DNA from: Acidobacteriota bacterium
Lineage (GTDB): Bacteria > Acidobacteriota > Blastocatellia > RBC074
NCBI GenBank assembly: GCA_016710075.1
Contig: JADJLO010000020.1
Span: 1 to 64,000 of the forward strand
Length of the DNA: 64,000 nt
Direction of reading: 5' to 3'
Below are positions 10,873 to 21,015 of the stretch, one piece after another. How positions within the stretch are numbered: the first letter of the stretch is position 1; every line of letters begins with the position of its first letter. Under the pieces are notes generated by a model. It was not told the origin of the DNA, searched no databases, and saw only the letters and a program-made list of their open reading frames with translations. A program made the position numbers and the translations under genes.

Positions 10873-12675
10873 ATGGAATCCTTCACATTCAATGCCGTAC
10901 CGGTACTGATCGCAGTACTGTGCATCTATGCCATCGCCTATCGATATTACAGTGCCTTCATCGCCTCGAAGGTGCTGGTGCTTGATGATGCCCGGATGAC
11001 GCCGGCACATGAGTTCAACGACGGGCAGAACTTCACTCCGACCAACAGGTACGTCCTGTGGGGGCACCATTTCGCGGCGATCAGTGGGCCTGGCCCGCTG
11101 ATCGGCCCAGTGCTTGCGGCGCAATTCGGATTCCTGCCGGGGCTGATCTGGCTGGTGATCGGCGTAGTGCTGGGCGGAGCGGTGCATGATTTCGTGGTGC
11201 TGACGGCATCCATGAGGCATCAGGGCAAGTCGCTGGCCGAGATGGCGCGGCGCGAAATAGACCGCGTCACCGGCACGGTCGCCACAATTGCGATCCTCAT
11301 CATTCTGATAGTCGCGCTGGCAGGCGTGGGCCTGGCCGTGGTCAACGCGCTGGCCGACAGCCCGTGGGGAATGTTCACCATTGCGATGACGATTCCGATT
11401 GCGCTGCTGATGGGAATGTACATGTTCCGCTGGCGGGCGGGATCCAACAGGGGCATCACCGAGGGCACCGTAGCCGGCGTCATCCTGCTGGTGCTGGCCG
11501 TGATCTTCGGCAAAGTCGTTCAGGATTCATCGTGGGCTCATTACTTCAGGTTCGACAAAAACGGGATCACGCTGGCCGTGGCCATCTACGGATTCGTGGC
11601 ATCCGTTCTGCCGGTCTGGCTGCTGCTGGCGCCGCGCGATTACCTGAGTTCGTACATGAAACTCGGATCGATCGCATTCCTCGCGATAGGGATCTTTGCC
11701 GTCATGCCGACTTTCAAGATGCCCGCGACCACTCCGTTCATCAACGGCGGAGGGCCGATCATCCCGGGCAAGGTCTTCCCGTTCGTCTTCATCACGATCG
11801 CCTGCGGGGCGATTTCGGGTTTCCACGCGCTGGTCAGTTCGGGAACCACCCCCAAGATGATCGACAAGGAATCGCATGCCCGGTCCATAGGATACGGAGC
11901 CATGCTCTGCGAGTCGATCGTCGGTGTCATGGCACTGATAGCCGCCTCGTCGATGTTCCCGCACGATTATTTCCAGATCAATGTTCCGATAGACGTCTTT
12001 GCCAGAATCGATGCCAGCCTGCGATCGATGGGATTCACCGAATCGAATCTTGAAGCCCTGACTCGCGCAGTCGGCGAAGAACGACTCGCGGGACGCACCG
12101 GAGGCGCCGTCAGCCTCGCAGTGGGCATGGCCCAGATCTTTTCGAGCATTCCGGGAATGAGCGGCCTGATGAGCTACTGGTACCACTTCGCCATCATGTT
12201 CGAAGCGCTTTTCATACTGACGACGGTCGACGCCGGGACCCGTGTGGCGAGATTCATGATGCAGGAGACTCTGGGGGTAGTTCACAAGAAGTTCGCCGAG
12301 ACCAACTGGATGCCCGGAGCCATCATCGCCAGCCTCCTCGCCGTCCTGCCATGGACCTACCTCATCTGGACCGGATCGATCGCGACCATCTGGCCTCTGT
12401 TCGGCATGGCCAATCAAATGCTGGCCTGCGTGGCGTTGTGCGTAGGCACGACCTTCATCATCAATTCAGGCCGCAAACAATACGCCTGGGTAACCATGGC
12501 CCCGCTCGCCTTCCTCAGCGTCATCGAAATAACGGCCGCTTATCAGAACATCTTCAATAACTATCTGCCGAAAAACTTTATCTCAATACTGCAATTACGG
12601 CGACATTGATGGTGGGGTTTGGTGATCGTGATCATTGGATCGGTAATCAAATGGACCAGAAAGTCCAAAGTCTAA
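10873..12675 (+). CDS. cstA: Carbon starvation protein A-type peptide/pyruvate permease, 3' end frameshifted
   Basis: CstA proteins are large inner-membrane carriers for peptides or pyruvate. The N-terminus (YRYYSAFIASKVLVLDDARM, then PTNRYVLWGHHFAAISGPGP) is the diagnostic CstA domain, followed by many membrane spans and GFHALVSSGTTPKMI. The frame open from 10873 stops at 12609 after NYLPKNFISILQ. Shifting frame near 12570 restores KLYLNTAITATLM, and a second shift near 12617 gives LVIVIIGSVIKWTRKSKV with TAA at 12673-12675. These two shifts recover the expected last membrane span, so the gene as read is missing its true C-terminus. The last residues (SKV) are read from the heptad repeat that follows. 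Confidence 0.85.
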
Positions 12676-12813
12676 AGTTCAAAGTTCAAAGTCCAAAGTC
12701 TAAAGTTTAAAGTCTAAAGTTTAAAGCGAGCTTGCCACTATCAGCTGACTGGAAGCACCCTTTAAACTTTAAACTTTAAACTTTAGACTTTGAACTTTGG
12801 ACTTTAAACTCCC
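12660..12813. repeat. Inverted pair of AAAGTTT-type heptad arrays
   Basis: The left arm (12660-12726) is nine to ten units of AAAGTCC, AAAGTCT, AAAGTTC and AAAGTTT. The right arm (12762-12813) is the complementary order (AAACTTT, AGACTTT, GAACTTT, GGACTTT). A spacer of about 36 bp separates them. The pair could form a long imperfect hairpin between the convergent ends of cstA and the TolC gene. Confidence 0.85.
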
Positions 12814-12816
12814 TTT

Positions 12817-14463
12817 TTAATACTGCACCGTGACAGTCTTGAAGGTGGCGACAGACTGCTCGTACTCGGCCTGAACTTCGATGAGTTTGACGCGGGCTTC
12901 GGCGGTGGCTCTTTCGCGCTGATTGACGAGAAAGAGGGTGCTGTCACCGAGAGCAAATTTGGCGCGTTCGCCGTCTTCGAGAGCGCGGGCAAAAGTGACC
13001 TCCTGCTCGGCGGCAAGGTAGCGCTGGTATGAAGTATTGATGGCTGAAATTGCATCGAGGACTTCGAGTGTGATGCGGCGGCGTTCGTTGGCCAGGTCAA
13101 AAGCGAGTTTTTCGAGTTTGAGGTTGGCCTGGGAGATTCGCCCGTCTGCTGTCCGCTGGCGAAGCGGCAGAGTGAAGCTGACGCCGGCTTTCATGGTGTT
13201 GCCGATGGAACCCTGTCCCGCATCGCGACCGGGGCTGAAAGCCAGATCGAGAGCGGGCATGCGCTGGTTGCGCGCCAGATCCAGATCGACCTGGGTAATG
13301 TCCTGCGCAAGGTCGAGGACCTTGAGTTCCGGCCGCCGGTCGAGAGCGTATCTCTGGCCGGTATCGGCCTGATCGGTCGAAAAAATCACGGGCAATGACA
13401 GGGTCGCAGGAACATTGCCTTCCTCAGGTATCGGTGAGGGCAATCCATTCGGCGCCCAGAGGAAAAGGGAAAGCTTGAAGGCGGACTTCTGCAGATCCCG
13501 GTCGGCTTTGACAAGATTGCCCTGGCGTCGCTGGACTTCGAGGTCTGCTTCAACCGAATCGATCTGAGGCAGATCGCCCGCAGTGACACGATCTCTGACG
13601 GCGCCGGCCCGGAACTGAGCCAGATCGAGCAGATTGCGCGCCACATCGAGCTTCCGTTTTGCCGCAACCCAGTCCCAGTATGAATTCGCCGCCTTGAAAA
13701 TCAGTTCGAGCCTGGTGATCTGATATTCGGCGTCAGCTATTGGCTCGCCCAGAAAAGCCTGTCTTTCCGCCGCGGTCTTCTCGTTGATGCGAGCGCCGCG
13801 CAGAAACGGAATTTTGAACTCGACAAAATATTCCCCGTCATTGCCCGTTGGAGAAAGCGGGGCCTTGATCTTGCCGAAGTTGTATCGCGAACCGGCAAAG
13901 ACCTTCATGCCATAGCGTGTAAGAAACTCGACGCCTGCATCGGCAAGGCGGCTTGTGGCAGGCTTCCCTCTCAGCGTCTTCGGATCGAACTCCGAGTTGA
14001 AGCGCAGATAATCGACGCCGAAGGAGAATACAGGATCGAAGGCTCCCTGCTTTTCCAGTCTTTTGGCGGAAGCGGTTCGGCGCAGCGCATCGGCTCCACG
14101 CAATTTCGGGTGATAAAGTTCGATCAGGTTGATCACTTCATCGAGCGTCAATGATTGAAACTGTTTCGCAGCCTGCGTGCCGGCCTGAGCCTGTGGATTC
14201 CGGCCGCTCTGAGGTTCGTAGTTCCCGGGCACAGCCTCGTTCGAGAACTGCGCGAGTTCGGTGTAACTCAATCGGCGGCGCAGCTCTGCCCTGATCGATT
14301 GAACCAGCCTGTCGTCGGATTTCTGATCTGCTTCCACCTGTTGCGCCGAAACATTGACAACAGCGATCAGGCAGAAAAACAACAACCGGATTGCCGGCCG
14401 AAACAGATGAATCAAATTCCAACGATCAATCTTCATCCCCAGCTTAAGTGTCTCCTTGAACAT
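12817..14463 (-). CDS. TolC-family outer membrane efflux protein
   Basis: Outer-membrane channel component for the exporter encoded just upstream. About 540 residues with a signal peptide (AIRLLFFCLIAVVNVSAQQ). TolC-type helical repeats follow, including ADAEYQITRLELIFKAANSY, the periodic GRISQANLKLEKLAFDLANE near the C-terminus, and long heptad-like helices. The start is uncertain: 14463 lacks a ribosome binding site, and 14436 (MKIDRWN) gives the more usual signal peptide. It is the last gene of the ABC-HlyD-TolC operon, 42 bp after the HlyD gene. Confidence 0.85.
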   Translation of the reverse strand: MFKETLKLGMKIDRWNLIHLFRPAIRLLFFCLIAVVNVSAQQVEADQKSDDRLVQSIRAELRRRLSYTELAQFSNEAVPGNYEPQSGRNPQAQAGTQAAKQFQSLTLDEVINLIELYHPKLRGADALRRTASAKRLEKQGAFDPVFSFGVDYLRFNSEFDPKTLRGKPATSRLADAGVEFLTRYGMKVFAGSRYNFGKIKAPLSPTGNDGEYFVEFKIPFLRGARINEKTAAERQAFLGEPIADAEYQITRLELIFKAANSYWDWVAAKRKLDVARNLLDLAQFRAGAVRDRVTAGDLPQIDSVEADLEVQRRQGNLVKADRDLQKSAFKLSLFLWAPNGLPSPIPEEGNVPATLSLPVIFSTDQADTGQRYALDRRPELKVLDLAQDITQVDLDLARNQRMPALDLAFSPGRDAGQGSIGNTMKAGVSFTLPLRQRTADGRISQANLKLEKLAFDLANERRRITLEVLDAISAINTSYQRYLAAEQEVTFARALEDGERAKFALGDSTLFLVNQRERATAEARVKLIEVQAEYEQSVATFKTVTVQY

Positions 14464-14505
14464 ATAACTCGAAATTCCGCGCCGCCCTGATTATGCGTGG
14501 CGGGG

Positions 14506-15954
14506 CTATTTGTCATCAGATGATTTCTTATCTTCTTTTTTATCTTTGGAGTCGCCCATCTGTTTGGACTTCTCACCGATCGGCTCTCGTTTGACCGTCG
14601 GGGGGAAGGCGTTGAATTGCCGCCAGAGTTCGAATCCAAGAGATACCGTATCGAGCATGACCCAGCCGTTGACCTCGGCGCCGGGGCGAAGCTGATCGAG
14701 CGGCGGCCAGCGCTCTTCCTTGCCCGCCTTTATTGCATCTTCGTCTGGAACGATGATGATCCGGAACCGGCTCTTTCCGTCATCCACGGCGTCCATGACT
14801 TTGACTTTGCCGGCAAAGGTCCCGACGGCTACCGATGGCCAGCCGACGAATTGGATGGCCGGCCATCCCGCGAAATTGAGCCGCACCTGACGGCCGACTG
14901 AGACCAGCGGCGCATCGAAATCGGTGAGCCACAATTCGACAGCCTGATCTGTCGTTTTCGGCACCAGAACCGCAAGGATATCGCCTGCCTTTACGGTCTC
15001 GCCCTGCCCTGTCTTCATGACACGGGCAAGACGCCCGCTGCGCGGCGCCCGCACTATTCTCTGTTCACTTCGATGGCTGACGTTGCTGATGTCAACTTCG
15101 AGTTTCTGCAGGTCGCTGTTGGTCTTCGCTATCGTTTCACCGACAGAAGCCAGCGAGGCACGGATGCTGTTGAGCTGGGCGGACGTATCGTTGACCACCC
15201 TGTCCTTGTCGTAGTTGACCACCAGCAGATCCTTCTTTGCCACATCCAGCGAGGCGACCATGCTTTCAAGCCTCGTTCTGGCCGTGACAATGTCGAGTTC
15301 GGCAAGCTCGAGATCTCTTTTCGACCGGAGCCCCTTGTCGAAAAGCTCCTGCAGTCGTTTGAGGTTGAGCTCCGATGTTGTCACAGCCTGCCTGGATTGC
15401 TCAAGGTTCTGTTCAGCAAGTTTGAGCCGGTCAATACCCTGCTTCGCCCGCTGATCCGCCGCCGGAATCGCAACGTTTCTCGACCCTGTCAGATCGTTCA
15501 ACTGGGCGCTGAGAGCCGCCTGTCGGGAGATCGACTGATTTAATGAATTGATCAGAAAGTCGCGCTGACTCTCCAGCCTCGAAGTCTGGCTCGTATCGAG
15601 GAACTTGGAATCGATATCCGACAACTCGGCGAGGACATCTCCCTCACGGACTTCCTGACCTTCGAAGATCCTCCAATTGACCAGCCTCCCCGGAATCTGC
15701 GCTTCGATATTCTGCGGGCGATCCATCGGCGAAAAAATCGTCACCCGGCCATAACCCGTAACGGACTGCTGCCATGGAACGTAGATCAGGCAGAGAACCA
15801 TTATCGATAGCAGCAGTATCAAGGCTATTGCCACGGGTCTCAATGCGTGCGATGTCCGGATCAGATCCATGGACTTGATCACTGTATTTGCTGAAGTAAT
15901 ATCTTTCGCTTTAGCCAACCTTGTCCTCGCTCCTTCATTAACTTTTGCCGACAT
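14506..15954 (-). CDS. HlyD-family periplasmic adaptor (membrane fusion protein)
   Basis: Bridges the inner-membrane ABC exporter to the TolC channel. About 482 residues: a cytoplasmic N-terminus, one membrane span (PVAIALILLLSIMVLCLIYV), a barrel/lipoyl half (GRLVNWRIFEGQEVREGDVL), a long coiled-coil hairpin rich in Leu, Glu and Gln (about 110-280), and a second lipoyl half (RIVRAPRSGRLARVMKTGQG). The tail is charged and Lys-rich (KEDKKSSDDK). The gene starts 24 bp after the ABC gene, so the two are likely translated from one mRNA. Confidence 0.88.
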   Translation of the reverse strand: MSAKVNEGARTRLAKAKDITSANTVIKSMDLIRTSHALRPVAIALILLLSIMVLCLIYVPWQQSVTGYGRVTIFSPMDRPQNIEAQIPGRLVNWRIFEGQEVREGDVLAELSDIDSKFLDTSQTSRLESQRDFLINSLNQSISRQAALSAQLNDLTGSRNVAIPAADQRAKQGIDRLKLAEQNLEQSRQAVTTSELNLKRLQELFDKGLRSKRDLELAELDIVTARTRLESMVASLDVAKKDLLVVNYDKDRVVNDTSAQLNSIRASLASVGETIAKTNSDLQKLEVDISNVSHRSEQRIVRAPRSGRLARVMKTGQGETVKAGDILAVLVPKTTDQAVELWLTDFDAPLVSVGRQVRLNFAGWPAIQFVGWPSVAVGTFAGKVKVMDAVDDGKSRFRIIIVPDEDAIKAGKEERWPPLDQLRPGAEVNGWVMLDTVSLGFELWRQFNAFPPTVKREPIGEKSKQMGDSKDKKEDKKSSDDK

Positions 15955-15977
15955 AACCTCAAGCTCAACTGTTTTGA

Positions 15978-17762
15978 TTACTTAATATCCCTGATGGTGA
16001 GACTGGGGAAGAGCCGCGTGAACTCGCATTCGCGAAGACTCATCAATTCCTGCGGAGAACCGGACTGCACAATCTTCCCTCCGGCCATGACCAGCACTCG
16101 CTTCGAACGCACCACCACTTCAGGATCATGCGAGATGTCGATGATCGTCCAGTTGTATTCGGGTTTGAAGAACTCATCGAGGATCGTCAGCTTGTCGTTC
16201 TCGTCGATGCCGGTGAATCCTTCATCGAGAATCAAAAGCTGTGGGCGCCCAAGAATGGCGCGCGCGATCAAAAGTCTCTGGATCTGCCCGCGCGACAGAT
16301 TGCGCCCCTCACTGACAATTCTAGTCTGAAGTCCGTCGGGGAATTCCGCTAGTTCGTCGGAGAGCTGAGCGAAATCCAGCGCCCATTGCAGCTCTTCATG
16401 AGATATATGATTGCGGCCGAGCATGATATTGTCTTCAACCGTGCCCTCAAAGACCTCATTAGTATCGCTGACCATTGCGACGGTGCGACGCAGACTTTCC
16501 AGACTCGCATCACGAACATCCATGCCGTTCACCTTGACGATTCCATGGCTCGCATCATAAAGGCCGCAAAGCAGGGATACCAGAGTCGATTTGCCCGTCC
16601 CGCTCGCCCCGACCAGACTGATGTGCTCTCCGGGCTGCATCTCAAGATCGAGCCCGGAAAGGACCTCCCGATTGTGGTGGTATGAGAATCTCACCTTCTG
16701 GCAGACGACGGCAGCTCCGCTGGAACTTGACGGCAACTCCCGGCCTCCGGCTCTCTCCAGAGGCATGTCCGTCAAATGACCTACTTTGTCGAGACTCGTC
16801 AGCAGATCGTATCCGCTTTCAAGCAGTCTGATGATCTTCTCAAGCCCCTGCAAAACACCGACGACTATGATTTCAGAAGCGACCAGTTGTCCCAGTGTAA
16901 GCTGCCGGTTTATCACCAGCCAGCCGCCGATTGCCAGCACTCCCGCATTCGCCACGGCCTGGAAAAAATAGTTGCCGAATGCCTGTCTGAAAATTACTCG
17001 AAAATGCGTCTTGCGCGCCTTGACATAATCGATCACCAGATCGTCCGCTCGCTCGACCGAAAAAGCTGGAACGGCACTTAATTTGAACCCGCGCTGACAT
17101 CGCGCAAGCTCTTCGAGCCAGTCGGCAACCCGGTACTTCCTGACAGACTCCTGAATACTGCTCCTTAAGCCCCCCATACCCAGAATAAAAATGATAAAGC
17201 TGACAATAAAAATAAGGAAAACGGCAAATGCCAGCAGATATGGACTGTAAAACGACATCAACACCAGGCCGATGATCACCTGCAATACCGCAGTCGGACC
17301 GGAAAATAAGATCTTGGAGATGGTCTTCTGAATCGTGATGACATCGAAGAACCGGTTGACCAGTCCCGGCGCATAGGCGCTCATCAGAGCCTGATAGCTG
17401 AATCGCGGCAGGTAATCCGAAAGCTGCAATGCCGTCCGAGCGAAAACCCGCTGCTGCATCTTTTCAATGACTGTGATCATCAGCAACTCGAGGATGCCTG
17501 CGAAGATGAGCGCTCCAAGAACTCCAATAGTCAGCACAATCAGCGGCTGGATCAGGACTCCGGCCGCGATCGTGTTGACCAGTGCCTGCGCCGCAAGCGG
17601 TACTGCCAGCGTGAGTATCCCGATCAGTGTCACATAGAGAAAAATGACTATCAGGTCAGTCCTCTCCAGCCTCACCAATAAGCCCAATCGCTGATACGGA
17701 GTCAGATGATCGTGATGATCATGATTGTGGTCAGTGTGATCCGGCTCGAAGCTTACCGGCAT
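15978..17762 (-). CDS. ABC transporter, fused permease and ATPase (type I secretion-like)
   Basis: About 594 residues. Domains in order: a His/Asp-rich N-terminus (HTDHNHDHHDHL, residues 9-20), an exporter membrane domain with about six spans, and a nucleotide-binding domain with Walker A GASGTGKST, signature LSRGQIQRLLIARA, Walker B QLLILDEGF and switch His in IIDISHDPEV. No C39 peptidase domain is present, so it is not a leader-cleaving bacteriocin exporter. With HlyD and TolC genes directly behind it, it forms a complete tripartite exporter. No substrate gene is adjacent. The His-rich start might bind a divalent metal; that is inference. Confidence 0.9.
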   Translation of the reverse strand: MPVSFEPDHTDHNHDHHDHLTPYQRLGLLVRLERTDLIVIFLYVTLIGILTLAVPLAAQALVNTIAAGVLIQPLIVLTIGVLGALIFAGILELLMITVIEKMQQRVFARTALQLSDYLPRFSYQALMSAYAPGLVNRFFDVITIQKTISKILFSGPTAVLQVIIGLVLMSFYSPYLLAFAVFLIFIVSFIIFILGMGGLRSSIQESVRKYRVADWLEELARCQRGFKLSAVPAFSVERADDLVIDYVKARKTHFRVIFRQAFGNYFFQAVANAGVLAIGGWLVINRQLTLGQLVASEIIVVGVLQGLEKIIRLLESGYDLLTSLDKVGHLTDMPLERAGGRELPSSSSGAAVVCQKVRFSYHHNREVLSGLDLEMQPGEHISLVGASGTGKSTLVSLLCGLYDASHGIVKVNGMDVRDASLESLRRTVAMVSDTNEVFEGTVEDNIMLGRNHISHEELQWALDFAQLSDELAEFPDGLQTRIVSEGRNLSRGQIQRLLIARAILGRPQLLILDEGFTGIDENDKLTILDEFFKPEYNWTIIDISHDPEVVVRSKRVLVMAGGKIVQSGSPQELMSLRECEFTRLFPSLTIRDIK

Positions 17763-17945
17763 ATTTGCAAAGCCGATGAGATTCTATTTCAGGACAGTCG
17801 GTGAAGAACTCTGTCACATGACTGCGGCAAATTGTCCCAGCCAATCAGCTTTTAATAAATGATGGCAATTCGATTTACAAGAATAAAAGTGGGTGAGAAG
17901 ATAAGGCTTCAACCAAATCAAGATTCATTTTCGAGGAGATCTCTG

Positions 17946-19142
17946 GTGTTTGAGCGTCTGGCCATTGTCGGAGGGAAGATAGTCACCCCGCAATCAATAA
18001 TCGAGAACGGCACGATCCTTTGTGAGGATGGTGAGATCAGTTTTGTCGGCCCATCTTCGGAGGCGGAGCCTGAGCCCGGATCATCCATAATCGAGGCGAA
18101 AGGGCGTTACATTTTACCGGGCTTCATAGACACGCACTTTCATGGCAGCGGCGGCGACGATGTCATGGCAAATGGCGCGGCAGGGATACGGCGAATTTCG
18201 CGAACCCTCTTGAAATTCGGAACCACCGGATTTCTGGCGACGACAATAGCCGCCCGCCATGAGGAGTTGATGAAATCGGTTGAGGAGACTTTAGACGCTC
18301 GGAAGCAAGACAATGGCTCACCGGAAGCGGCAGAGATTCTCGGCATGCATATTGAAGGCCCTTACATCAATATAAAATTCAAGGGAGCCCAGCCAGACTG
18401 GGGGATTCGCGATCCGAATTTCGAAGAATGCCGTGAATTGATCGAGATGGCATCGGGGATGATCAAGATCATGACGCTGGCGCCGGAAGTTCCCGGCGGG
18501 CTGGAGTTGATCAGAATGCTCAGCGGCGCCGGTATTCACCCGTCTCTAGGGCATTCCGATGCGGACTACGACACGGCCCTCGAAGCCATCGAAGCCGGCG
18601 CGACGCGCGCGACGCATCTTTTCAATGCAATGTCCGGAGTTCACCATCGCAAGCCAGGACTCGCCGCAGCCTGTCTCAACGAGCCCGGCATCCAGGCGGA
18701 ACTCATTTGCGATGGCGTTCACGTTAATCCGCATATGGCAAAGCTTGCCTGGAAGAACAAAGGCGCCGCCGGGTTGACGCTGATTACTGATGCCACGGCC
18801 GCCCAGGGAATCGGCGACGGCACCTACACTCTCGGCGATTTTCAGATTAAGGTCCGCGGCCCTCTGTGCACCCTGATGGATGGAGTGACCATCGCAGGCT
18901 CAGTTCTGACCATGAATTCAGCGATTCGCAACGCCATCGATTTTACCGGGATGAGCCTGATCGATGCAGCCCACACGTCATCTCTGGCACCGGCCGCGGC
19001 ATGCGGCGTCGCCGATCGCAAAGGATCTCTTGAATGCGGCAAGGATGCCGATATTGTCATCCTTGAAACGGATTTTTCGGTTTCACATACGATTCGATCA
19101 GGTGCGGTAGCTTATCAAAAACAATTAACAGATCCGGATTAG
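17946..19142 (+). CDS. nagA: N-acetylglucosamine-6-phosphate deacetylase
   Basis: Removes the acetyl group from GlcNAc-6-phosphate in amino-sugar recycling. The metal-site motif DTHFHGSGGDD is near residue 58; GHSDADYDTALEAI, ATHLFNAMSGVHHRKPG and ITDATAAQG follow, all in the expected order for the amidohydrolase barrel. The GTG at 17946 is chosen because AGGAG lies seven bases upstream (17934-17938); the reading from the earlier ATG at 17859 adds 29 residues with no family counterpart. The gene is transcribed away from the exporter operon. About 398 residues, normal length. Confidence 0.9.
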   Translation: MFERLAIVGGKIVTPQSIIENGTILCEDGEISFVGPSSEAEPEPGSSIIEAKGRYILPGFIDTHFHGSGGDDVMANGAAGIRRISRTLLKFGTTGFLATTIAARHEELMKSVEETLDARKQDNGSPEAAEILGMHIEGPYINIKFKGAQPDWGIRDPNFEECRELIEMASGMIKIMTLAPEVPGGLELIRMLSGAGIHPSLGHSDADYDTALEAIEAGATRATHLFNAMSGVHHRKPGLAAACLNEPGIQAELICDGVHVNPHMAKLAWKNKGAAGLTLITDATAAQGIGDGTYTLGDFQIKVRGPLCTLMDGVTIAGSVLTMNSAIRNAIDFTGMSLIDAAHTSSLAPAAACGVADRKGSLECGKDADIVILETDFSVSHTIRSGAVAYQKQLTDPD

Positions 19143-19209
19143 CCGGTTTTTCGCCGCGAAAAGCCGGATGTCAATCCTCGATCACAACAACAACACAAGG
19201 AGAGAACAA

Positions 19210-19655
19210 ATGAAGAATAAATTACTCACCAGTCTCATGATGATTTTCTGTCTGACAGTTACCTTGTCAGTTTCGACATTAGCCTTCGACAAGGAAGATG
19301 CAGTCAGTCAGGCTAGAAAATCGGCCACCGTATTCAAAGAAATCATGGCCACGCCCGACAAGGGTGTTCCCGGCGACATTCTGGACAAGGCATTTTGTGT
19401 TGCCGTATTTCCACAGGTGATCAAGGCAGGATTCATTGTCGGAGGTCGCGGCGGACGTGGAGTTGCGAGCTGCCGGACAAAGACCGGATGGAGCGCCCCG
19501 GCATTCTTTGATATCAAAGGTGGAAGCTTCGGCCTTCAAATCGGCGCACAGGCTACCGATTTGAGCAGGTGCTCAAAGGAGCGAAAGCGGCCACTCCCAG
19601 CGTCAAGATCTTCCCCGACACGCTGGGCCGCTACTCAATGAAAAGAAAGAAATAA
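19210..19655 (+). pseudogene. SYLF (YSC84) lipid-binding domain protein with an internal deletion
   Basis: ATG at 19210 (GGAGAG upstream) opens a signal peptide (LLTSLMMIFCLTVTLSVSTLAF). The first part of a SYLF domain follows: GDILDKAFCVAVFPQVIKAG, GGRGGRGVASCRT, and FDIKGGSFGLQIGAQATD. At about 19560 the sequence jumps, out of frame, to the normal C-terminal end of such proteins (FEQVLKGAKAATPSVKIFPD, LGRYSMKRKK, TAA at 19653-19655). The central SYLF segment, usually about 100 residues with the second half of the barrel, is missing. The jump lies at GATTTGAG, where a short shared sequence could have joined both sides. As read, translation ends in a foreign tail at 19641. Confidence 0.8.
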
Positions 19656-19692
19656 TATTGACGCCCGGTCAAAACTGAAGACTGAAAACCAG

Positions 19693-19740
19693 GCGGGCGG
19701 GAATCGGGATCTTAAACCCGATTCCCGCCCGCTTATTTTT
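19693..19740 (+). terminator. Intrinsic terminator after the SYLF gene
   Basis: A perfect 16-bp GC-rich stem (GCGGGCGGGAATCGGG at 19693-19708 with its complement at 19717-19732) closes an 8-base loop and is followed by TTATTTTT. It ends the + strand transcript just before the convergent gene at 19753. Confidence 0.9.
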
Positions 19741-19752
19741 AGGACTGCAGTG

Positions 19753-20853
19753 TCAGAACAGCCGTCTGGAGAGGTTGAATCCGATGGTCAGCCCATGTGG
19801 TCCATTGGTGAAAGTCAGGCTGAAGGCATGCTTGCGGGAGGCGCTGGCCTTCTGAATGCCGAATCCGACCACAGGTCTTCTGATTCCAAGCCCGACGCCC
19901 GTATATCGACCTGCTTCATTCAGACGATAATTCGCTTCGGCCATGAGGGCGACCGACGGACGGATGTTAACCGCCGCGCCGATTCCAAGAGCGAATGCCG
20001 TCTCGCCGGGAAGATTCGACTTCGGATCGGAATTGATCGGGCGATCTCCAACCGAAATTGTCGGGACTACGTAAATTTGAGCATGTCGGGTGATGCTGCG
20101 CGCGAAGCTGAATTCAAAGCTGGTGGTGAAGTTGCGTTTGAAATTATCCCGTCCTTCAAGACCCACGCGTGCCATGAGCGAGATCGGATCGCCCTTCTGT
20201 TCATTGAGCAGACTGGCGCCGGCATAGAACAAGATCGGCCTGCCGACATCTCCAGGAGACCTGTATGCTCCAATGTGGATCCTGTCGGTCAGACCATAAG
20301 TAAAGCCGAATGAAGGAAGAGCCAGGCTATCAAGCCCGAAGATTCCGGCCGAATCGGTCGGATCGCTGAACGGAAACCGGTGGGTGAAATCGGTCCACAA
20401 CGATCCCTTGGCGATCGGCATGGCCGTTGGAAGGTTGATCAATCTGACATCCACCGGGCGATAGACATCCGGCGCCGGCGCCGGGGCAGGCTTATCGTCC
20501 TTCGGCTTGACGGAGGTAACGGCGATCGTCTTCTCCGGCGCGCCTTCAAGCTCCTTCACCGATTTGGTTCGGGTGTTGATGACATATCGCCTGCCGTTCA
20601 TTTCGACGATGGCCTCGGCATCCGACCCCTCAACAAAACTGACCGGGAGTTTTCCGACCTGTTGACCGCCTTCATCAGTCACAAACCGGTCTGGAAACTG
20701 CTTGCGCAGATCGGGAGTGATCTCAAAGCCGGCATTGATGAATGCCTTGCCGAATGCGTTTCGCTCTCCCCCACCCTGGGGATTGACGTGACAGACCGAA
20801 CATTTCGATCTCAGTTCAGGGCGCGAAAACGGATTTGCCGCATATATCTTCAA
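19753..20853 (-). CDS. Haem-motif protein with C-terminal beta-barrel domain (DUF5777-like), upstream signal sequence out of frame
   Basis: A single CXXCH haem-binding motif (KCSVCHVNPQGGGERNAFG) sits near residue 18, followed by a linker rich in Pro and Lys. The C-terminal half resembles an outer-membrane barrel: LWTDFTHRFPF, FGFTYGLTDRIHIGAYRSPG, SFEFSFARSITRHAQIYVVP and VALMAEANYRLNEAGRY. The start shown is TTG at 20853. Upstream, in the same frame, 20854-20920 encodes KLFTLLAFFYLIVVTVNA, a clear signal sequence, but with no ATG. A TTG after GAGGAG near 20935 would supply the start if one base had been lost. The family is often linked to exported cytochromes; its role here is unknown. Confidence 0.7.
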   Translation of the reverse strand: MKIYAANPFSRPELRSKCSVCHVNPQGGGERNAFGKAFINAGFEITPDLRKQFPDRFVTDEGGQQVGKLPVSFVEGSDAEAIVEMNGRRYVINTRTKSVKELEGAPEKTIAVTSVKPKDDKPAPAPAPDVYRPVDVRLINLPTAMPIAKGSLWTDFTHRFPFSDPTDSAGIFGLDSLALPSFGFTYGLTDRIHIGAYRSPGDVGRPILFYAGASLLNEQKGDPISLMARVGLEGRDNFKRNFTTSFEFSFARSITRHAQIYVVPTISVGDRPINSDPKSNLPGETAFALGIGAAVNIRPSVALMAEANYRLNEAGRYTGVGLGIRRPVVGFGIQKASASRKHAFSLTFTNGPHGLTIGFNLSRRLF

Positions 20854-21015
20854 ATACTCCGGTCGCGCGTTGACCGTGACGACGATCAGATAGAAGAACG
20901 CCAGAAGGGTGAATAACTTAATCAGATTCTCTTTTCTTTTTCAATTTAAAAACTCCTCGAAAATGGCGCTTCTGAAAATGCCAAAAGTGTCTGCGATATT
21001 GTCGATATTTTTTTA

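Noticed and set aside
11527..12417. Long open frame on the minus strand opposite cstA
   Set aside because: It is a shadow of a conserved carrier gene; its composition is not protein-like.
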